Source: Apostichopus japonicus
Lineage: Eukaryota; Echinodermata; Holothuroidea; Aspidochirotida; Stichopodidae
DNA: 62,500 nucleotides
Assembly (NCBI RefSeq): GCF_037975245.1
Contig: NC_092576.1
Span: 41,291,111 to 41,353,610, forward strand
Reading direction: 5' to 3'
How positions within the stretch are numbered: position 1 is the first letter of the stretch; each line of letters begins with the position of its first letter. Under the pieces are notes generated by a model. It worked only from the letters and a program-made list of their open reading frames with translations. It was not told where the DNA came from and did not search any database. The translations under genes and the position numbers were made by a program. This document shows positions 1-12,613 of the stretch, one piece after another.

Positions 1-512
1 CATATTTTAACGTCCATGATTATGAATTGTCAATTGTCAACAACTCTGTAACTGGACGACATACATTAATCTTGGAGTGACTCTAACTCGGGACCTTATG
101 ATTGAATGGCACCGACGTTAACCATTTTTAGTTAACTTATTATTGTTTGTATTCATTTCTTTACAGGCCGGCGGGCATAAAGTCCTGTGACTATTCATAG
201 CCACTGCCCTCTTGATCTTGCTATTGATTTGATTTACCATATATTACCAAAGCCCAAATGCTCATCTATAATACATTCATACAAGTGTTAATATCACATC
301 TGCCTGTCTTACGAATTGACTCATCCTTTGTTAGATGATGGCATTTATTAATAATAACGAATTAAAAGAAGGCCGCTACTGATTTTCTTTCTGGGCTTTG
401 ACTTGAAAATGACATCGAATATTAGAAGGGAATACATAATTCGCCCAATGCCAACATTTTAAATTACTTCATTTTGAAGAGATTGGATGGTTTTCTTTGC
501 TCTTTACATCAG

Positions 513-554
513 CACGATGGTGTCCCTTTGACCGATTCAGAGTACACAACAGAA
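513..554 (+). CDS. C-terminal microexon i of upstream NLR paralogue (copy 0)
   Basis: A 42-nt exon in phase 0 reading HDGVPLTDSEYTTE. It follows a pyrimidine-rich tract ending in CAG and is followed by a GTAAGT donor. The same exon, same length and phase, recurs at 40394-40435 (HNGFSLTNSMYREE) in the tail of copy 1, with both splice signals kept although the flanking DNA has diverged. The rest of this gene lies upstream of the window. The peptide has no domain I recognise. Conservation of frame and splice sites between paralogues is the only support. Confidence 0.5.
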
Positions 555-1707
555 GTAAGTATTATAAGTATGTCACTGTATAGTGCTACCATTTCATACA
601 AGTCTTTTAAAGCTAACGTTTTAACCAATCGAATCCAAACTGAATCTAAATAGGATGTTACTGAAGAACTTTCAGATCTACCAGAGTCATGTATTAATTA
701 CCTTCTACTGGTTAAATAACCATGTGCTGGTATAATTAAACTAACGACCTTCAATGCAGTAATGATGATTATCATTACGTTATCATCTCCCAGATAGTTA
801 TCTGAATACTGTTTGAACTAAACAAATATTGGGTTCGTTGTATGAACTTGTTGAATTGTGTAGCTAATTAAGCTTCTGTGTATGAAATAGCTGTATTACT
901 TGTTAGGGATACTTTTTTTTTGCTATTTCTAATCTAACAGATTGATAGGTGAATGAACAAAGGCGTATAGCATTTGAAAACTATCCTAAGCAGAAAAATA
1001 TATCCCATTATAAATAAAATATTAATTAGTAACATTTACAACCGTTTACAACACCACCATCAATGAGTTCAGTTATATTAACAAGTGGGTCATAGATATT
1101 ACTCCCATCATATACAATAGTACTGTGATTGGCTCATATGCAATAACATGACTGATAGGAATCAATCATAGCTTCAGCCTGGATTATCAGTTATTCTTGT
1201 AACCTTCGCTTACTGATTCAAATCACTTTCTCAACCCTATTTTCTGTGTTTTTCAGCAAAATGAAGCAGAAAAAATTGTATTATTAACGTTTCAGATCAT
1301 ATTTGGAATACATTTGTTTTCGTTATTTTCTTAGAGGATATTATTTTTGGACGCTCCGTTCGACACAAGGCTTTGAAGAAATATGTATTTGCAAACAGAA
1401 ACTGAAAAAGAGGAATTGAATAGAGTATGAACTACAAGTATAAAGAATTGCAAACGTGTACTAATATTTAGGAAGAAACAATAATAACCACTGTCCACAA
1501 ACATAAGTGACAGTTTAATGGAATGTCGATGTACATTCATAATGGCAGTAGGCGAACTGTGAATCGAAGGCAAACTCTGCAATGCTATGCACTAGGCTGT
1601 ATGTACTTCAGAGCATATCTTCGTATAAATATTTAAAATACAACTAATATAACGAATCTTACAAGGTAATTGTTTTCCATACTGTAATTTGTAATTTCAT
1701 ATTTCAG

Positions 1708-1733
1708 GTGGAAATATTCCGAACATATTGGAG
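1708..1733 (+). CDS. C-terminal microexon ii of copy 0
   Basis: A 26-nt exon, phase 0 in and phase 2 out, reading VEIFRTYW plus a split Arg codon. The acceptor is ATTTCAG and the donor is GTAGGC. Its paralogue at 41764-41789 reads VEEFRTYW with the same borders. A decayed duplicate of this exon lies about 470 bp downstream at 2178 and has an in-frame stop, so the 1708 copy is the likelier functional one. Confidence 0.5.
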
Positions 1734-2021
1734 GTAGGCTTAATTAAAGTATATAATGTACCTTCTTGAAATGACAATTTCCGTTACCTTCTTGATTCTC
1801 AACGGAATGAACGATATCCACGCTTAACGTGAATCACAGACGTTGCATATGCTACGTATTTTGGACTTGAGTTCTATATTAAGCTATGTCTGACAATGCT
1901 CACATGTCTTTGACACTGACATGAACTGAATATTTTAAGATAGAAGCAATTATTGCCCCGGTTCATGATCACTAGTAGTATTTTAGTGGAACCTCACCTA
2001 TACAGTGAATGGGAGTTAAGC

Positions 2022-2110
2022 CCTGCAACGATATACACTAGACTATATGGACGACCAAATGAACTTCAGAACACATCCCTATGTAAATATTTATCACAAA
2101 ATTATAATTA
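2022..2110 (+). repeat. Dispersed repeat containing the CACTAGGCTATATGGAC motif
   Basis: A block with the core CTGCAGTGATATACACTAG followed by GCTATATGGAC recurs, with substitutions, at about 1577, 2022, 5516, 41619 and 42722. At several sites it is preceded by ATACAGTGAATGGGAGTTAA and followed by CTTCAGAGCACAT. All sites lie in the tails of copy 0 or copy 1, so it is either an old repeat family or locally duplicated 3' sequence. No coding capacity is seen. Confidence 0.6.
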
Positions 2111-2177
2111 GGAAGCATACAATGTGAATTATTTTCCACACGGTAATTTGTAATGTGTCTCATAAATCTTATTTCAG

Positions 2178-2203
2178 GTGAAAATATTCCGATAATGTTG
2201 GGG
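2178..2203 (+). pseudogene. Decayed duplicate of microexon ii
   Basis: After an ATTTCAG acceptor the sequence starts like exon ii (GTGAAAATATTCCGA) but then reads TAA in frame, and its donor position reads GATAGG instead of GTAGGC. The surrounding 200 bp also resembles the DNA around 1577-1740, so this is a local segmental duplication carrying one exon. Copy 1 has only the outer part of the duplicate (around 42.7 kb) and lacks the exon. Confidence 0.5.
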
Positions 2204-2395
2204 ATAGGCTTCAATTGTTCCCTATGTTTTTCTGTCACGAAGTGTTCTGTCTCGTTTAGTATTAATCAAATGCAAATGATTAACCTGGAAATTAAATAAC
2301 TGAGAATGCAATAGCACAAGAACGTAACATATTTAGAAACTCGGTGATTGATTGCTTAGCGATGTTAAGTGACGAATATATGTTATTATCCACAG

Positions 2396-2468
2396 GCAAT
2401 CAGAATGGCAAAAAACCGTACGGCATCGGAAGGGACGTGATGCACCGATACTATATAAACGATGCTAG
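2396..2468 (+). CDS. Terminal coding exon iii of copy 0
   Basis: Follows a TATCCACAG acceptor. Joined to exon ii it gives R-QSEWQKTVRHRKGRDAPI and a few more residues to a TAG at 2466. The paralogue at 42971-43016 begins ESEWQKN, then carries one extra base that shifts the frame and stops earlier, so the last residues are not under strong constraint. AATAAA-like signals lie at about 2596 and 2660. No domain is recognised; this is the probable C-terminus of an NLR protein. Confidence 0.45.
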
Positions 2469-5230
2469 CAGGAAAGTGTCAAACGCACTGTTAATAGCCT
2501 TGCTCATGTCATGTTTAATTCAATCATATAAATGTTGTTCTATTTCAGTATAGAAAAACTAGTGAATTAACTATAATATATAAAATAATGATATCAATAA
2601 AAGTAAGAGTTAAGTACAAAATTATATAAGATATAACATTCCACGAAAATCAATTATTTCAATAAATTACGCTGTCATTGTTGTATTAGTACATTTTCAG
2701 CTCTTTTGTCTTCACCCCGTGTGGCGTAACCCAGACAGTTAGATTTATTTTATCTAACTGACTCTAACTTTGTTATCATCAATTGCCACGTATAACTGTA
2801 TTGATTATTTGAGACACTTTCAAAACACAGGGAAGAATCTAAAACCATGGTTTATCAATACGCGAAACTTCTTGTGTCCGACACTGTTGTTGCGTGAAGA
2901 TTAAAGAGTAATTTGTTAATGCGATTCTCTTTTCTGCGTTTCGTTGTACAAACATTGATGTTATTGTCTTTTAGTCACATGAATGGAAGGTGGAACAATT
3001 CCAAAACTTTAATTTTATATAAAATCCTACTTGAGTAGTCAACGCTGAAGCTAAGAACTGTATCTTCTGGGATTTTTCTTTCTAAAAAAGCATTAAAATA
3101 TTCCTCGGTTTCTCGGATAATAGGTATGACATTAGTGTTCTGTTTTAGTCATGTTGCTGATAACTTGATTTTTGAGATCGTAATCTACCATATTACATAG
3201 AATGTACATACTATAAATACTTTTCATTGTCCTTAAGTAATTTTAAACAAGAAAAAAACACTGTTGACTGCAATCTGTGAACGCCTCCCCCATTGTGTTT
3301 AGCTTATATGTTCCCCGTGGTGGTTATTTCTTACCTGAAACTTAAATACTGTTATTATATTCACAAGGAAACATTTTTCAAAATCAAGTATTTCTGGTTT
3401 ATTTTATTTGTCACCATCATTTATGTTTTCGACGATTGACTAAGTCACTATTTTTAAATTGTCAAAACGTGTAAAGAAATAATCGTGTCTCGTCGTTTAT
3501 GAAAGTTTCTGTTCATGTATATTTTGCCACGAATTCCGTGTCTTTGTTTTGCATTTTACCTTAGAGGAATTTAAAATTAATACATTATTATTCCAATGTT
3601 AAAAACCTTAGTGGCTCAAAGAGGGATTCGCTTTTTGTATTAAAAAGTGCTCGTAATTTGTTACAAAAATGTTGAAACAAAATGTGATTGTTCTTGAAAA
3701 ATATAAATAGTAAAACTAAACTTTGAAATATTGAACTACTGATGTTTGTGACCTTGTGTTACTGTTTCTGCTGTTTTGATTTTAGAATATCTGATTTTAG
3801 GTATGTTATGTTAATTGTACACAGTGGAATTGTATGCACAAAACGTAAACATCTTAGTCTGCATGGCTTAACATTAACATTCAAGTTGCTAATTTTCTTA
3901 AAGATTGCACTAATGTCAGATTACCGGTTGTAGACACTTTAGCACACCACAAGAGTGTACTGCTCAAGATTCTTATCTGATAAAAAACAATGAGATCTAG
4001 TTATTTCTAAAATCAGATTTTGTAGATTCTTAGAATATTAAGTGTAAACATTAACAAATTATTATCGAAGTTATTGATTTATCAGCAAAGAAATAAAATC
4101 TCACTGATATCCCATAACTGATACCAGCAAAAAAAAAAATCAATTTCCTATTGTAATATTGCTGGATGGTTTTAACATACTTTCCAATAGGTTGGCTATG
4201 TGAATAATGACATAAATATGCACGAACAAATGTGTACGTTTTATATATTTGATAATGCTTAAATAAATTGTAAGAATAAGAATGGCTTGCATTCAACTTG
4301 TTTTTTTGTTTTGTAAATGCAACATCATTTCATATTACTACATAAAAGCTTAATATGCCAAATTGTAGGTTTGAAAATCCCCTTTTAATACTTCTTTGGC
4401 AGCTGTAGGAGTGTCTATTCACATTTGGTTTGCATGTAAAAGTCTTCTTGGTGTAATAAATAAGCAAGGTGGTGTTCTCTGGACTTTGGTTCCTTTTAAT
4501 TGACATTATTTCCCCTTTAAAGTAATGTGATGTTTTGAAAAACGCGCATAAAAATGTAACATTTCTACGCGCGTAACATTTCTATGCATTGTTTGACCAT
4601 ATTAAAATCTCAATTGTGGACAGAGTTACTAACTATCAGACGTTCGATGATACGAGGTGATAAACTGAACAATATTGTTTGAAATATTTATTATCGACCA
4701 TGATTCAGCATTGTTACCTCAAGCCTGGATCTTTAGGTTAGTAACATTGGGTATACACATTAATCTCAAATTAACCTAATGTATAGACATATGCTGATTT
4801 GTTTGGCTCTACAAACGTCATTATACCCCACACAAATCCAATGCTTTGCCCAGAAGTATATAATATTTTGTGAATGAGATTATCATACCAAGGGGTCGGC
4901 CTCTTCTCCACACTACTAAATGTCCTTGCTACTCCACGTGTAGTCTCAAATATGACGTCAGTCCCTTTCCCTTGACTACTACCCTTCATCGGTACGTTAA
5001 TATTGAGTAAATTGCTGTTCCACGTTGGAACAACGTTTCTGGCAACTGTGAACCGGACACCTATAATATGGATGGAATATAAGTGTTAAAAGCGAACTTC
5101 TAGACTGGTTTCCATACACCAGGTAAAGACTGTCTTTGTGTACCGTTACCCTCCTATATCGCCATCTCCTTCCCTTAATATAATACTTCTTATCCAAACA
5201 TCATCTATCACAATTGTCAAAACGTATGCT
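2469..5230. other. 3' flank of copy 0, paralogous to about 43.0-47.95 kb
   Basis: No gene is recognised. Much of the stretch can be matched by eye to the flank of copy 1: 2640-2830 with 43200-43400, and 4100-5220 with 46960-47950. A 72-codon ORF on the minus strand at 4771-4989 is not preserved in the paralogous segment and is not called. The copy 0 flank lacks the LINE and tandem repeats seen at 45.0-46.6 kb. Confidence 0.55.
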
Positions 5231-5294
5231 CAATGAGAAAAAATACGTAAGAGTATTGATCTCGTTTTACCTGTGAAATGGAACATTTTAAGGA

Positions 5295-5550
5295 AGAAAC
5301 AATAATAACCACGGTCCACGAACCCTAGTGGTTTGATATAATTTCAATGTACATTCACAACGAGGTAACGGAACGTGAAAAGACATTCGTTGTATGGTGG
5401 CTCTAATCAGAGGCTAAAATTTAGAGGCGAGAAACATGCACATTAACAACGATATCAACATATAATCTGGCAACATAAGTTAGTCTCTCATCCATACAAT
5501 GAATAGAAGTCAAACCCTGCATTGATATACACTAGGCTATATGAACAATC
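5295..5550 (+). repeat. Third copy of the NLR-tail repeat block
   Basis: The segment from AGGAAGAAACAATAATAACC through the CACTAGGCTATATGAAC motif resembles 1470-1610 and 41405-41660. In those two places the block lies just around microexon ii. Here no intact exon follows, so this is a detached duplicate within the spacer. Confidence 0.5.
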
Positions 5551-8130
5551 AAAGCACATTTACTTGTAAATATTATCCGACAAGTATACCAGGGAAGCTT
5601 GCAATATCACTAGCTTGTTATACAGTAGATAGTATCGGTAACTAAAGAGACTAAAAGTTAAACAAAGTACTTTCATGTCAACGCACTGGAAATGTCCACT
5701 GTATGACTCATATTGTTCCATATGAATGAAATACGTAACCATGTATTACCTTTAACCAAGCTCTTACATAATGATCAAATGGAAAGCTGTTTCTGTGACA
5801 TATTCTGCATTTTAGGAAGCTCACACTTGTAGTCTGCCATCACATATGTATAACATGAATCAGTTTGTAGGCTTGTACATCTGAAAGGTTTGCCAAGATC
5901 CTTCGCACATGTACATTTTATTTTCTATTAGATCGTTGATCACTGGCTTTGATTGGATCGTTGCTTCTATAACGAAACTTGAAACATAATATAGTGCATT
6001 AATTCACCTATCCTTCTCCCGATCATTATGGCATGTAATTAAATTTAAAGAGTGTTTACCTGCAATCATTACATAGCAACTGGTGGGGTGGTGGGGGTGG
6101 GTGGGATCGGTCTGAAATGGTTAACTGGTTAAGCTTGTTACAGGTTATCATAACGCAATCTGCGCCTCGGTTTGTGGATTTACACAAGTTATTAAGCTAC
6201 ATTACAATAGGCTTCATTAGGTTTAACCAAAAAGGATAACAAAATATCACAAACTATCAGACACGAGGCATGTACCTCTGATTTCTTCACGTCGAGTCAC
6301 TTCCTATACCATCTTCTATCACACAGAAAACAAACTATATCACAAACTACCTTTTAGTTGCTATTTGAGGTACCAGTTGCAGTCTGAGGTAATAAAAGCA
6401 AGTTTGGTAGTATAATCTTGGTGTACATTATGTACCGTCTTCCATTGGTGTTTTTTTTTTTATATTCTGTCAGCTTTTATTGTTTTATGGGCAATGCTTT
6501 TATGGCAATCTACAGTAATAAAATCATTGATCGCGTGTTGCTGTGTTTGTTTAAAATGTTCACATTTATTAACTGAATATATATTGCAGAAAACGCTGAT
6601 CACCAATCATTAGAAAGCTTTGCAGCCAACAAGAATACATGTCAGGATTTGTTCTACACTCTTTGAATTTCATTTTAAACTACACACTGAAACATTCGCG
6701 AACTTTGAGCTACATTTTATGAGATGGTTAGGACGAATTTGAACTTTGAATATGTGACTGAAACAAAATAAATTGACATCACAGATTCAGTGCTGGGAAT
6801 TACTAACGACTTGACATGTTACCCCTTGCGGTTAGTGTTATAGACTGTTATAGTTCTTGTTTTTCGTTCCGCACTTAGCATACTCCACCTAAAGTCTCTT
6901 TACACTGTAAACTAGCTGTATTGCTCAAAAGTATAATGTAATCAAAGATAGTCTGGTCATTTTATCGATTAATCATTGTTAAAGCTGCTGATTTTGACAT
7001 ATACAACTACCATATACAACTACAATGAAGAGTGAATGTTCAGCTGGCATTTACCAGCTAGCCAAGTAGATGATTAAGCGGGCTAGTAATCCCACTATTG
7101 TAGCGAAAATGCGCACTACAATAACATTATGGTCATTGCCCCGAAAGATTCATTAACGCCCAGGGGTTATCGAACACTCAGAAGGGGGGTAAAGGTACTT
7201 AAAGTAGTGTCTTGTAATCATGTTATTTGTGTTTACCGTTAGTCCCTTTACAACACTGGTGCAGTAAGATGATCGAGTACGATGGGAATAAAGATCCACA
7301 AATGTAAACACTTGAAAACATAATTGAACGTTATATGTCTGGCTGTTCAATAAAAATTGTGGAAGTAAATTTGAACTAGCGAACAAGATGTAATAAATCA
7401 CGAACCGTGCAAACTTTTACAATTTTACAACACTTTTATATCACACATAATCACAGGTATCTGTACTAACCGACTATAAAAATACTGCGAGTAAGAACCG
7501 GCTGTATTTTATGATCCCATTTCGAAATTGTGCAATAGACAATAGCTGGTAATTTACCAATATTTTATTGTATCGGCAACGTTTAATGGGACAAATAAGT
7601 CAAAAGATGTAAATTAGACGCGTTAGACTGAATGGGTTGACGGAGGATATTGACTGGATTTTTAATAGTTTAGATCAATGTACACCACAACCTACTGACT
7701 GCTAAGTGCTAACATCAGTCTCAGAATATCTCAAAACGAATTCCTTACTTTAAAATGAAATAGCAAGTGTTAGCTCAGCAATTGTATTGCATGTGAAATT
7801 TTATTGCAATAAACAATAACAGTTTTGTGTATTATTATAAGTCGGAAGAAATCATCGTTAAATATGTAACTTGATTCTTCCTTTCTTTGTTCTTTCACTA
7901 GTTCGTAACTTGGTGCGGTAAGAAAGTAAATCATAGAGTCGTGCAAGTCAAAATTGTGGTTCAAGAGTATCGCAATAATAAAACAAATAACAGATTGTGA
8001 TCGCCATTTATGAATCGCTGTATTATGTTATGGCATGGAGGAGTACACCCGAATTAAATCAACTTAATACACATGGTTCTATCTGAAGGTGGTTTGACCT
8101 TTATTATACAAGTAAGATTTATGAAATGCG
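5550..8130. other. Intergenic, no gene seen
   Basis: AT-rich sequence without a supported coding region; the ORFs here are short and show no family resemblance. The only local structure I pick out is a G-run cluster at 6085-6105. Confidence 0.5.
6085..6105 (+). other. Potential G-quadruplex run
   Basis: Four runs of three or more G (GGGG, GGGGG, GGG, GGG) separated by loops of 1-4 nt, in an otherwise AT-rich spacer. This fits the usual G4 sequence pattern; a function is not implied. Confidence 0.5.
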
Positions 8131-8134
8131 TTAT

Positions 8135-8700
8135 AAGGTTTATGATCCGTTTGACCACGCAACTCTATTGAAGAAACGTTATCAATACTGTATTAGTGGT
8201 GTTAGCTTAGAGTGAATTAAGAGCCTTTTGTCCAATAGTAAGCAGTTTGTATCTTATAATGGAGTCCATTCTGAATCATAAAGCCTAACATTTGTGATTT
8301 CCGAGGGATACACCTTGTGACCTTTACTTTTTATGGTGTATGTCAATGACATTTCTTATGTTTCAAATGTCTGCACCTTTTTTTTTTGCACACGGATCTA
8401 TAATTTTTTTTGTTTCCTTCACTCAATCTGCTGAAATTAACAGAACTAATCCATGTTCAGGATGCTGTGTTGCTCACCGCAAAACGATATAGCTCCCACG
8501 TATTTTAACACTTCCATCTCGTTTCACTGTGACACACATGACCATAATAAAAGGCAGTCTAGATGTTTCCGCTTATAACGGTTTACCTTGTTTTTAAGCT
8601 TACGTATACTGCATCCTCTGCATGGAATGCGCTTCCCAATGGAACCCGAATTTGCAACTCAGTCATGTTTTAAGAACAAGTACATTAAGAATTACATGTA
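8135..8700 (+). pseudogene. Degenerate non-LTR retrotransposon (LINE) reverse transcriptase
   Basis: One reading frame, interrupted by stops, gives the order expected of a LINE reverse transcriptase. First comes a DPFDHATLLKKRYQYCISGV-like segment (compare the usual FDxVDHxxLLxKL.YGIRG). Then come LLSNSKQFVSYNGV and PLLFMVYVNDI, where a GPLLFxxYINDL motif is expected, and next an FAH in place of the catalytic FADD. Around 8600-8680 another stretch reads SSAWNALPNGTRICNS, like the WNSLPxxIR motif near the C-terminus of Jockey/CR1-type ORF2 proteins. The stops and the missing FADD show a dead fragment. It is a different lineage from the LINE at 56.85 kb. Confidence 0.65.
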
Positions 8701-10040
8701 TACATTCATCATTAGCTACCACAAAGAGGATTGAGTCTGGGACGTTTTGGGAGGGAGGTTCACATGGAAGTCGACGGTCAGTGTGCTTTTTGAACACTTT
8801 TAGAGGCAAACTGCAGAAATGTTTTCATTTTTTTTATACAAAATGCATCCTCGATGCATCATGTTTGACAAATCTATTTTCGATTTAATATCAAATTGTT
8901 TTTTCAAAGAAGTCAATGGTTGTAAAATTCAAAAAGTAGACTTTAAAAGTATACATTGCAGAAAACCTACCTGTAAATCTCAAAAAGGTCATTATAATCA
9001 CCAGAAAGGGGTGCAAATGGGTGTAACTTTTGGTTATTTTTTAAATAAATATGGAGTGGAAGAAAGTGGACATAGGTACTTATTAACATCAAGGCCCAAG
9101 TCATGTTTATATTTTTCAAAATTTATTCAGTTTTTATGGACATATGGGTAATTAACTAGAAAAACAAACTAGTTATCCGATGAATGCAACATGATATATC
9201 TGTATCATGTCTATCTTGCATATCATAATAATCCATGTGGTAACAATGGTTACTAAGTTAATAATATGCATACTATTGATTAGAGGTGATCGCTGTAACG
9301 TTCTGGTGTGTTCCGGTTTTTTTCAAGTTATTACATGTGAGGGAAGGTGGCGAAATCCATATTCATGAACTCTCCCCTTAGCAACTAGTTTGACCTGTGA
9401 CCCGACAATTTGCGTAGCACAGTGGACTGTATTGTTTATCTGTACTGTCACTCACTAGAACAATGGCTTGTATTGTTTTGGTGTACAGCATCCCTTCCGT
9501 TCTAGCTATCGTGAGCGTTGTTTCTACACACACGCCGTCAAACCACTGTAGCAATATCACGTTATCAAGCAATCAACCATTTCTACATATATCTATTTTG
9601 TTTTATCTATCACATTCGGGATGTGAGAAGCTGTAAAGGTAAATATAAATATTCACTTTGATCACCCAATATCAATTTTAAGTTAAGAAGTGGTTCATTC
9701 ACGTGAAATATAGCCAAATTGTGGTCCTCACGTGTGCTTGTTAGTCAAGTATTGGCAACGTTACTTTCCTTGTTGCATACTCACTGTGTAATAGTCCTGT
9801 AGGCTAATCGTAAACGATCGCTTACGAAGAGTGTACGTATTATGTCTAATTATACTTAAATGATTGTTTTCTAAATCACACTCAATTTATTTAGTAGATG
9901 CTGCAAATGTTACGTTTATAATACCGTATTTACGCTATTTCTTGTAGCCTAGGTCTAAAGTATATACAGTGTGAGCCTGTTTGTAAATGCCTTACACTGT
10001 GTATGTGGTAATAACGTGCTAGGTCGTTGTGTAAGAGCGC
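8700..10040. other. Intergenic, no supported gene
   Basis: Contains a 110-codon ORF at 8819-9151 (Cys/His/Lys-rich, overlapping the end of a LINE remnant), which matches no family I know and has no splice or paralogue support. It is left uncalled. The rest is AT-rich without recognisable features. Confidence 0.4.
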
Positions 10041-10044
10041 CACC

Positions 10045-10130
10045 TATTAAGATGGCGGCCCCCATGTATCGTTAGATTTATGTACATTATATATTATATT
10101 CAAGATGGCTGCGCCCATGTACCGTTAAGT
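10045..10130 (+). promoter_or_regulatory. Two YY1-like motifs in a short imperfect duplication
   Basis: AAGATGGCGGC at 10049-10059 fits the AAnATGGCGGC consensus known for YY1. A second, imperfect CAAGATGGCTGC lies at 10101. Each is followed by CCCATGTAYCGTTA, so an approximately 30-bp block is repeated about 52 bp apart. Such motifs often sit at 5' ends of TATA-less genes, but no gene start is recognised here. Confidence 0.3.
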
Positions 10131-12130
10131 GTATTGGTTCACCATATACATATTGTGCTGAATATTGCATTGAATATTGTATCCTAAATAATGCAACGAT
10201 GTCATAGTATGACCTATATGAATATCTCGGAGGCTATTTAGCTGCATTTTTCAGTTAAGGTTAGTATGCCGTACCTCAAAGTAAATTAACTTGCAGTTTA
10301 TGGTCATGAGTTTTAGTTTATGAATCGTTGTATCAGTCGAGGGTAAATCGAAATGGATAGGTACGATGTCATATAAAATTGTGTTAATTTGTTTTTAGAA
10401 TGCAATTGTGGTTGTTTAGAGGCAGACGTACCATAACTTAAATGTTACCTCCACTACTTGTTTAATCCTAAAGTGTTATTTTATGAATCGTTTAAGGTTT
10501 GATGCATGAGTTAAATACCTGTGTCATGGCCATTTATTATTCATGTTGTGTCATAGACCTATATATTATGCAAGAAGGTATTTTGTCTTATTAACCGTTG
10601 ATTACTGAGGTTTCATTTATGGATTTATACTTATGATTTCTTTTCATATTTTTATTAACAGTTTCAGAGCTTTACGCATCCGTCCGGTGGGTTGTACCAC
10701 CGTCCTCTCTTTATCCTCTTCTATATTTTACTGGCTCTTACACCCAGTAAAGGCTAAGAAACCCCTAATAAATTGGAGCAAAACTATCCGTCTGTTTTTG
10801 ATTCTTCTTTCGTGAATGCTCTCGTACGGCATCACATACAGATAGGAGTAATATCTAAGATTGTTTTTCTTCAGCCAATGTGCGTACTTTGTACAAAACG
10901 TATAATTCGTCATCATCACAGAAGCACTAAGCGGCTTCCGTAGAGTTCTATTAAGATTACAGATATTCTTGGTAATATTTATTTCGTCAACCACAATGCT
11001 TTCTATCTGATTTGCCATAGTATGTTCAATTCTCTACAGTGTTTAAATTGAAAAATCAACTCATTTGAATATTTAAAAATATAAGCATTAAGATATCCTT
11101 CGTTGCTGTTCGTCGTCCACCTTATTAAATGTATTGATTTAATTATGTCCCTTGCCATTAAAATACAATGTCTTACGGTTATAAGGTACCGCATCCACTA
11201 CAGTTTGGGTATTTATCTCATCGTGACGGAAAATTGTAATCTGTTATATTAGAAAATTGTCGAGGTGCAAGGCAAAACTAAACTTGGAAGTTTGAAAGAG
11301 AAGTTATGTTTGTTAATTGGATTCCAAGCATGAATAGTCCTAACAAAGACACTGTTTCACTTGATTCTAGTAATTCACTACGTATTAATGACGTGACTCT
11401 GATACATGAAGGAATTTATCAGTGTATATACGATCATCATAATGTAACAAACTATTTATTGGAGATTAAACGTTGGTGAAATTGTTTAGAATACTTGCTA
11501 GGAAAATACGTTACTTATTTGATGTATTTGTAATTTTTGTAGTAACTGTTCAATTACATCACAATTGACCGATTAAAATATAACATAACTCAGTTGCCTC
11601 AGCAGCAGATTACCTTTCTAATGACACCCATTTATACGAGTAGTGCTTTTATGCATTAACTTAAGTTGTTGGAGTCAATTTGCCTATAAAGAGGGCATTA
11701 AGGTTTTTCCGGGTATAATTCATGTCTTCAGGCAATGTCATTTTACATTGTTTCCACCACAAAAGAAAAAAAAATAAATGAAAATAAATGGAACGGAGAG
11801 GGAACATACATCGAAGACATAGAAGACACCGAAACATTAAATGTGCAGTATGTCCTCTTATTACCTGGCATAACGTTACCCGTTTCTAGTAGCCAAGTTG
11901 CTTAAAGTTTTAGAGGATTGTATTATTATATTAGCTCAAGTTAGTTCCACCTCTAGAAAACATGGCTTGACGTTCCCGGTATAGCCAACGCGGTCAGAAT
12001 ATTTACACATCTAAGAAACAACAACTAGAGATTACAATCTGCGTTATCACAAAGCCAAGCTATGTAATTCAAATTACTTTTAGTTGTCTTAAACTCCACA
12101 TAAACAAGATTGTGTTTGAGGGTTGCATGG
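10130..12130. other. Intergenic, nothing recognised
   Basis: AT-rich; only short ORFs without resemblance to known families and no repeats I could resolve by eye. Confidence 0.4.
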
Positions 12131-12139
12131 GTTTACGAC

Positions 12140-12499
12140 TATGGCAAGCCATGTGGGACAAACACCGCATAATATATCCACGTATTAATTGCAATTTATA
12201 CGTGTATTAATTCGAATGACGACACGAAGCTGCTTCGATTTGGGCTTTTAAAGTGATATCGATAGCCCGCCACTGAAAACATTTATCGCGGATGTATGTA
12301 CACAGCAAAAGCGGAAATATGTTTTCGTGAGTATTCGAATTAATCCGTGCATATATTGGATTTAATCCCCACATGTATTCGAATTAATTCGCGGATATAT
12401 TTGATTTAATACGTGTATATATTCGAATTAATACGTGTATATATTCGAATTAATGCGCGGATATATTCAAGACTTATGATTGGCTAATAATATATACGC

Positions 12500-12535
<36 letters not shown>

Positions 12536-12607
12536 ATTAATACGCGTATATATTCGTATTAATACGCGGATATATTATGCGGTGTTTGTCCCACATGGCT
12601 TGCCATA
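12140..12607. mobile_element. MITE, 468 bp, 6-bp TSD, approximately 50-bp TIRs
   Basis: The left end starts TATGGCAAGCCATGTGGGAC and continues through AAACACCGCATAATATATCC; the right end is its reverse complement, with about 50 bp nearly identical. TACGAC flanks both sides (12134-12139 and 12608-12613), a clean 6-bp target-site duplication. The interior holds several copies of an approximately 21-bp unit of the type ATATTCGAATTAATACGTG and an (AT)n tract at 12497-12530. There is no coding capacity, so mobility would need a transposase in trans. The superfamily is not assigned; a 6-bp duplication excludes Tc1/mariner (TA) and hAT (8 bp). Confidence 0.85.
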
Positions 12608-12613
12608 TACGAC

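Noticed and set aside
4771-4989. 72-codon minus-strand ORF with a protein-like sequence
   Set aside because: The paralogous segment at 47.58-47.74 kb has frameshifts and stops, so the frame is not conserved; no family resemblance.
8819-9151. 110-codon plus-strand ORF
   Set aside because: No recognisable domain, no paralogue, and it lies behind a decayed LINE; low-complexity start.
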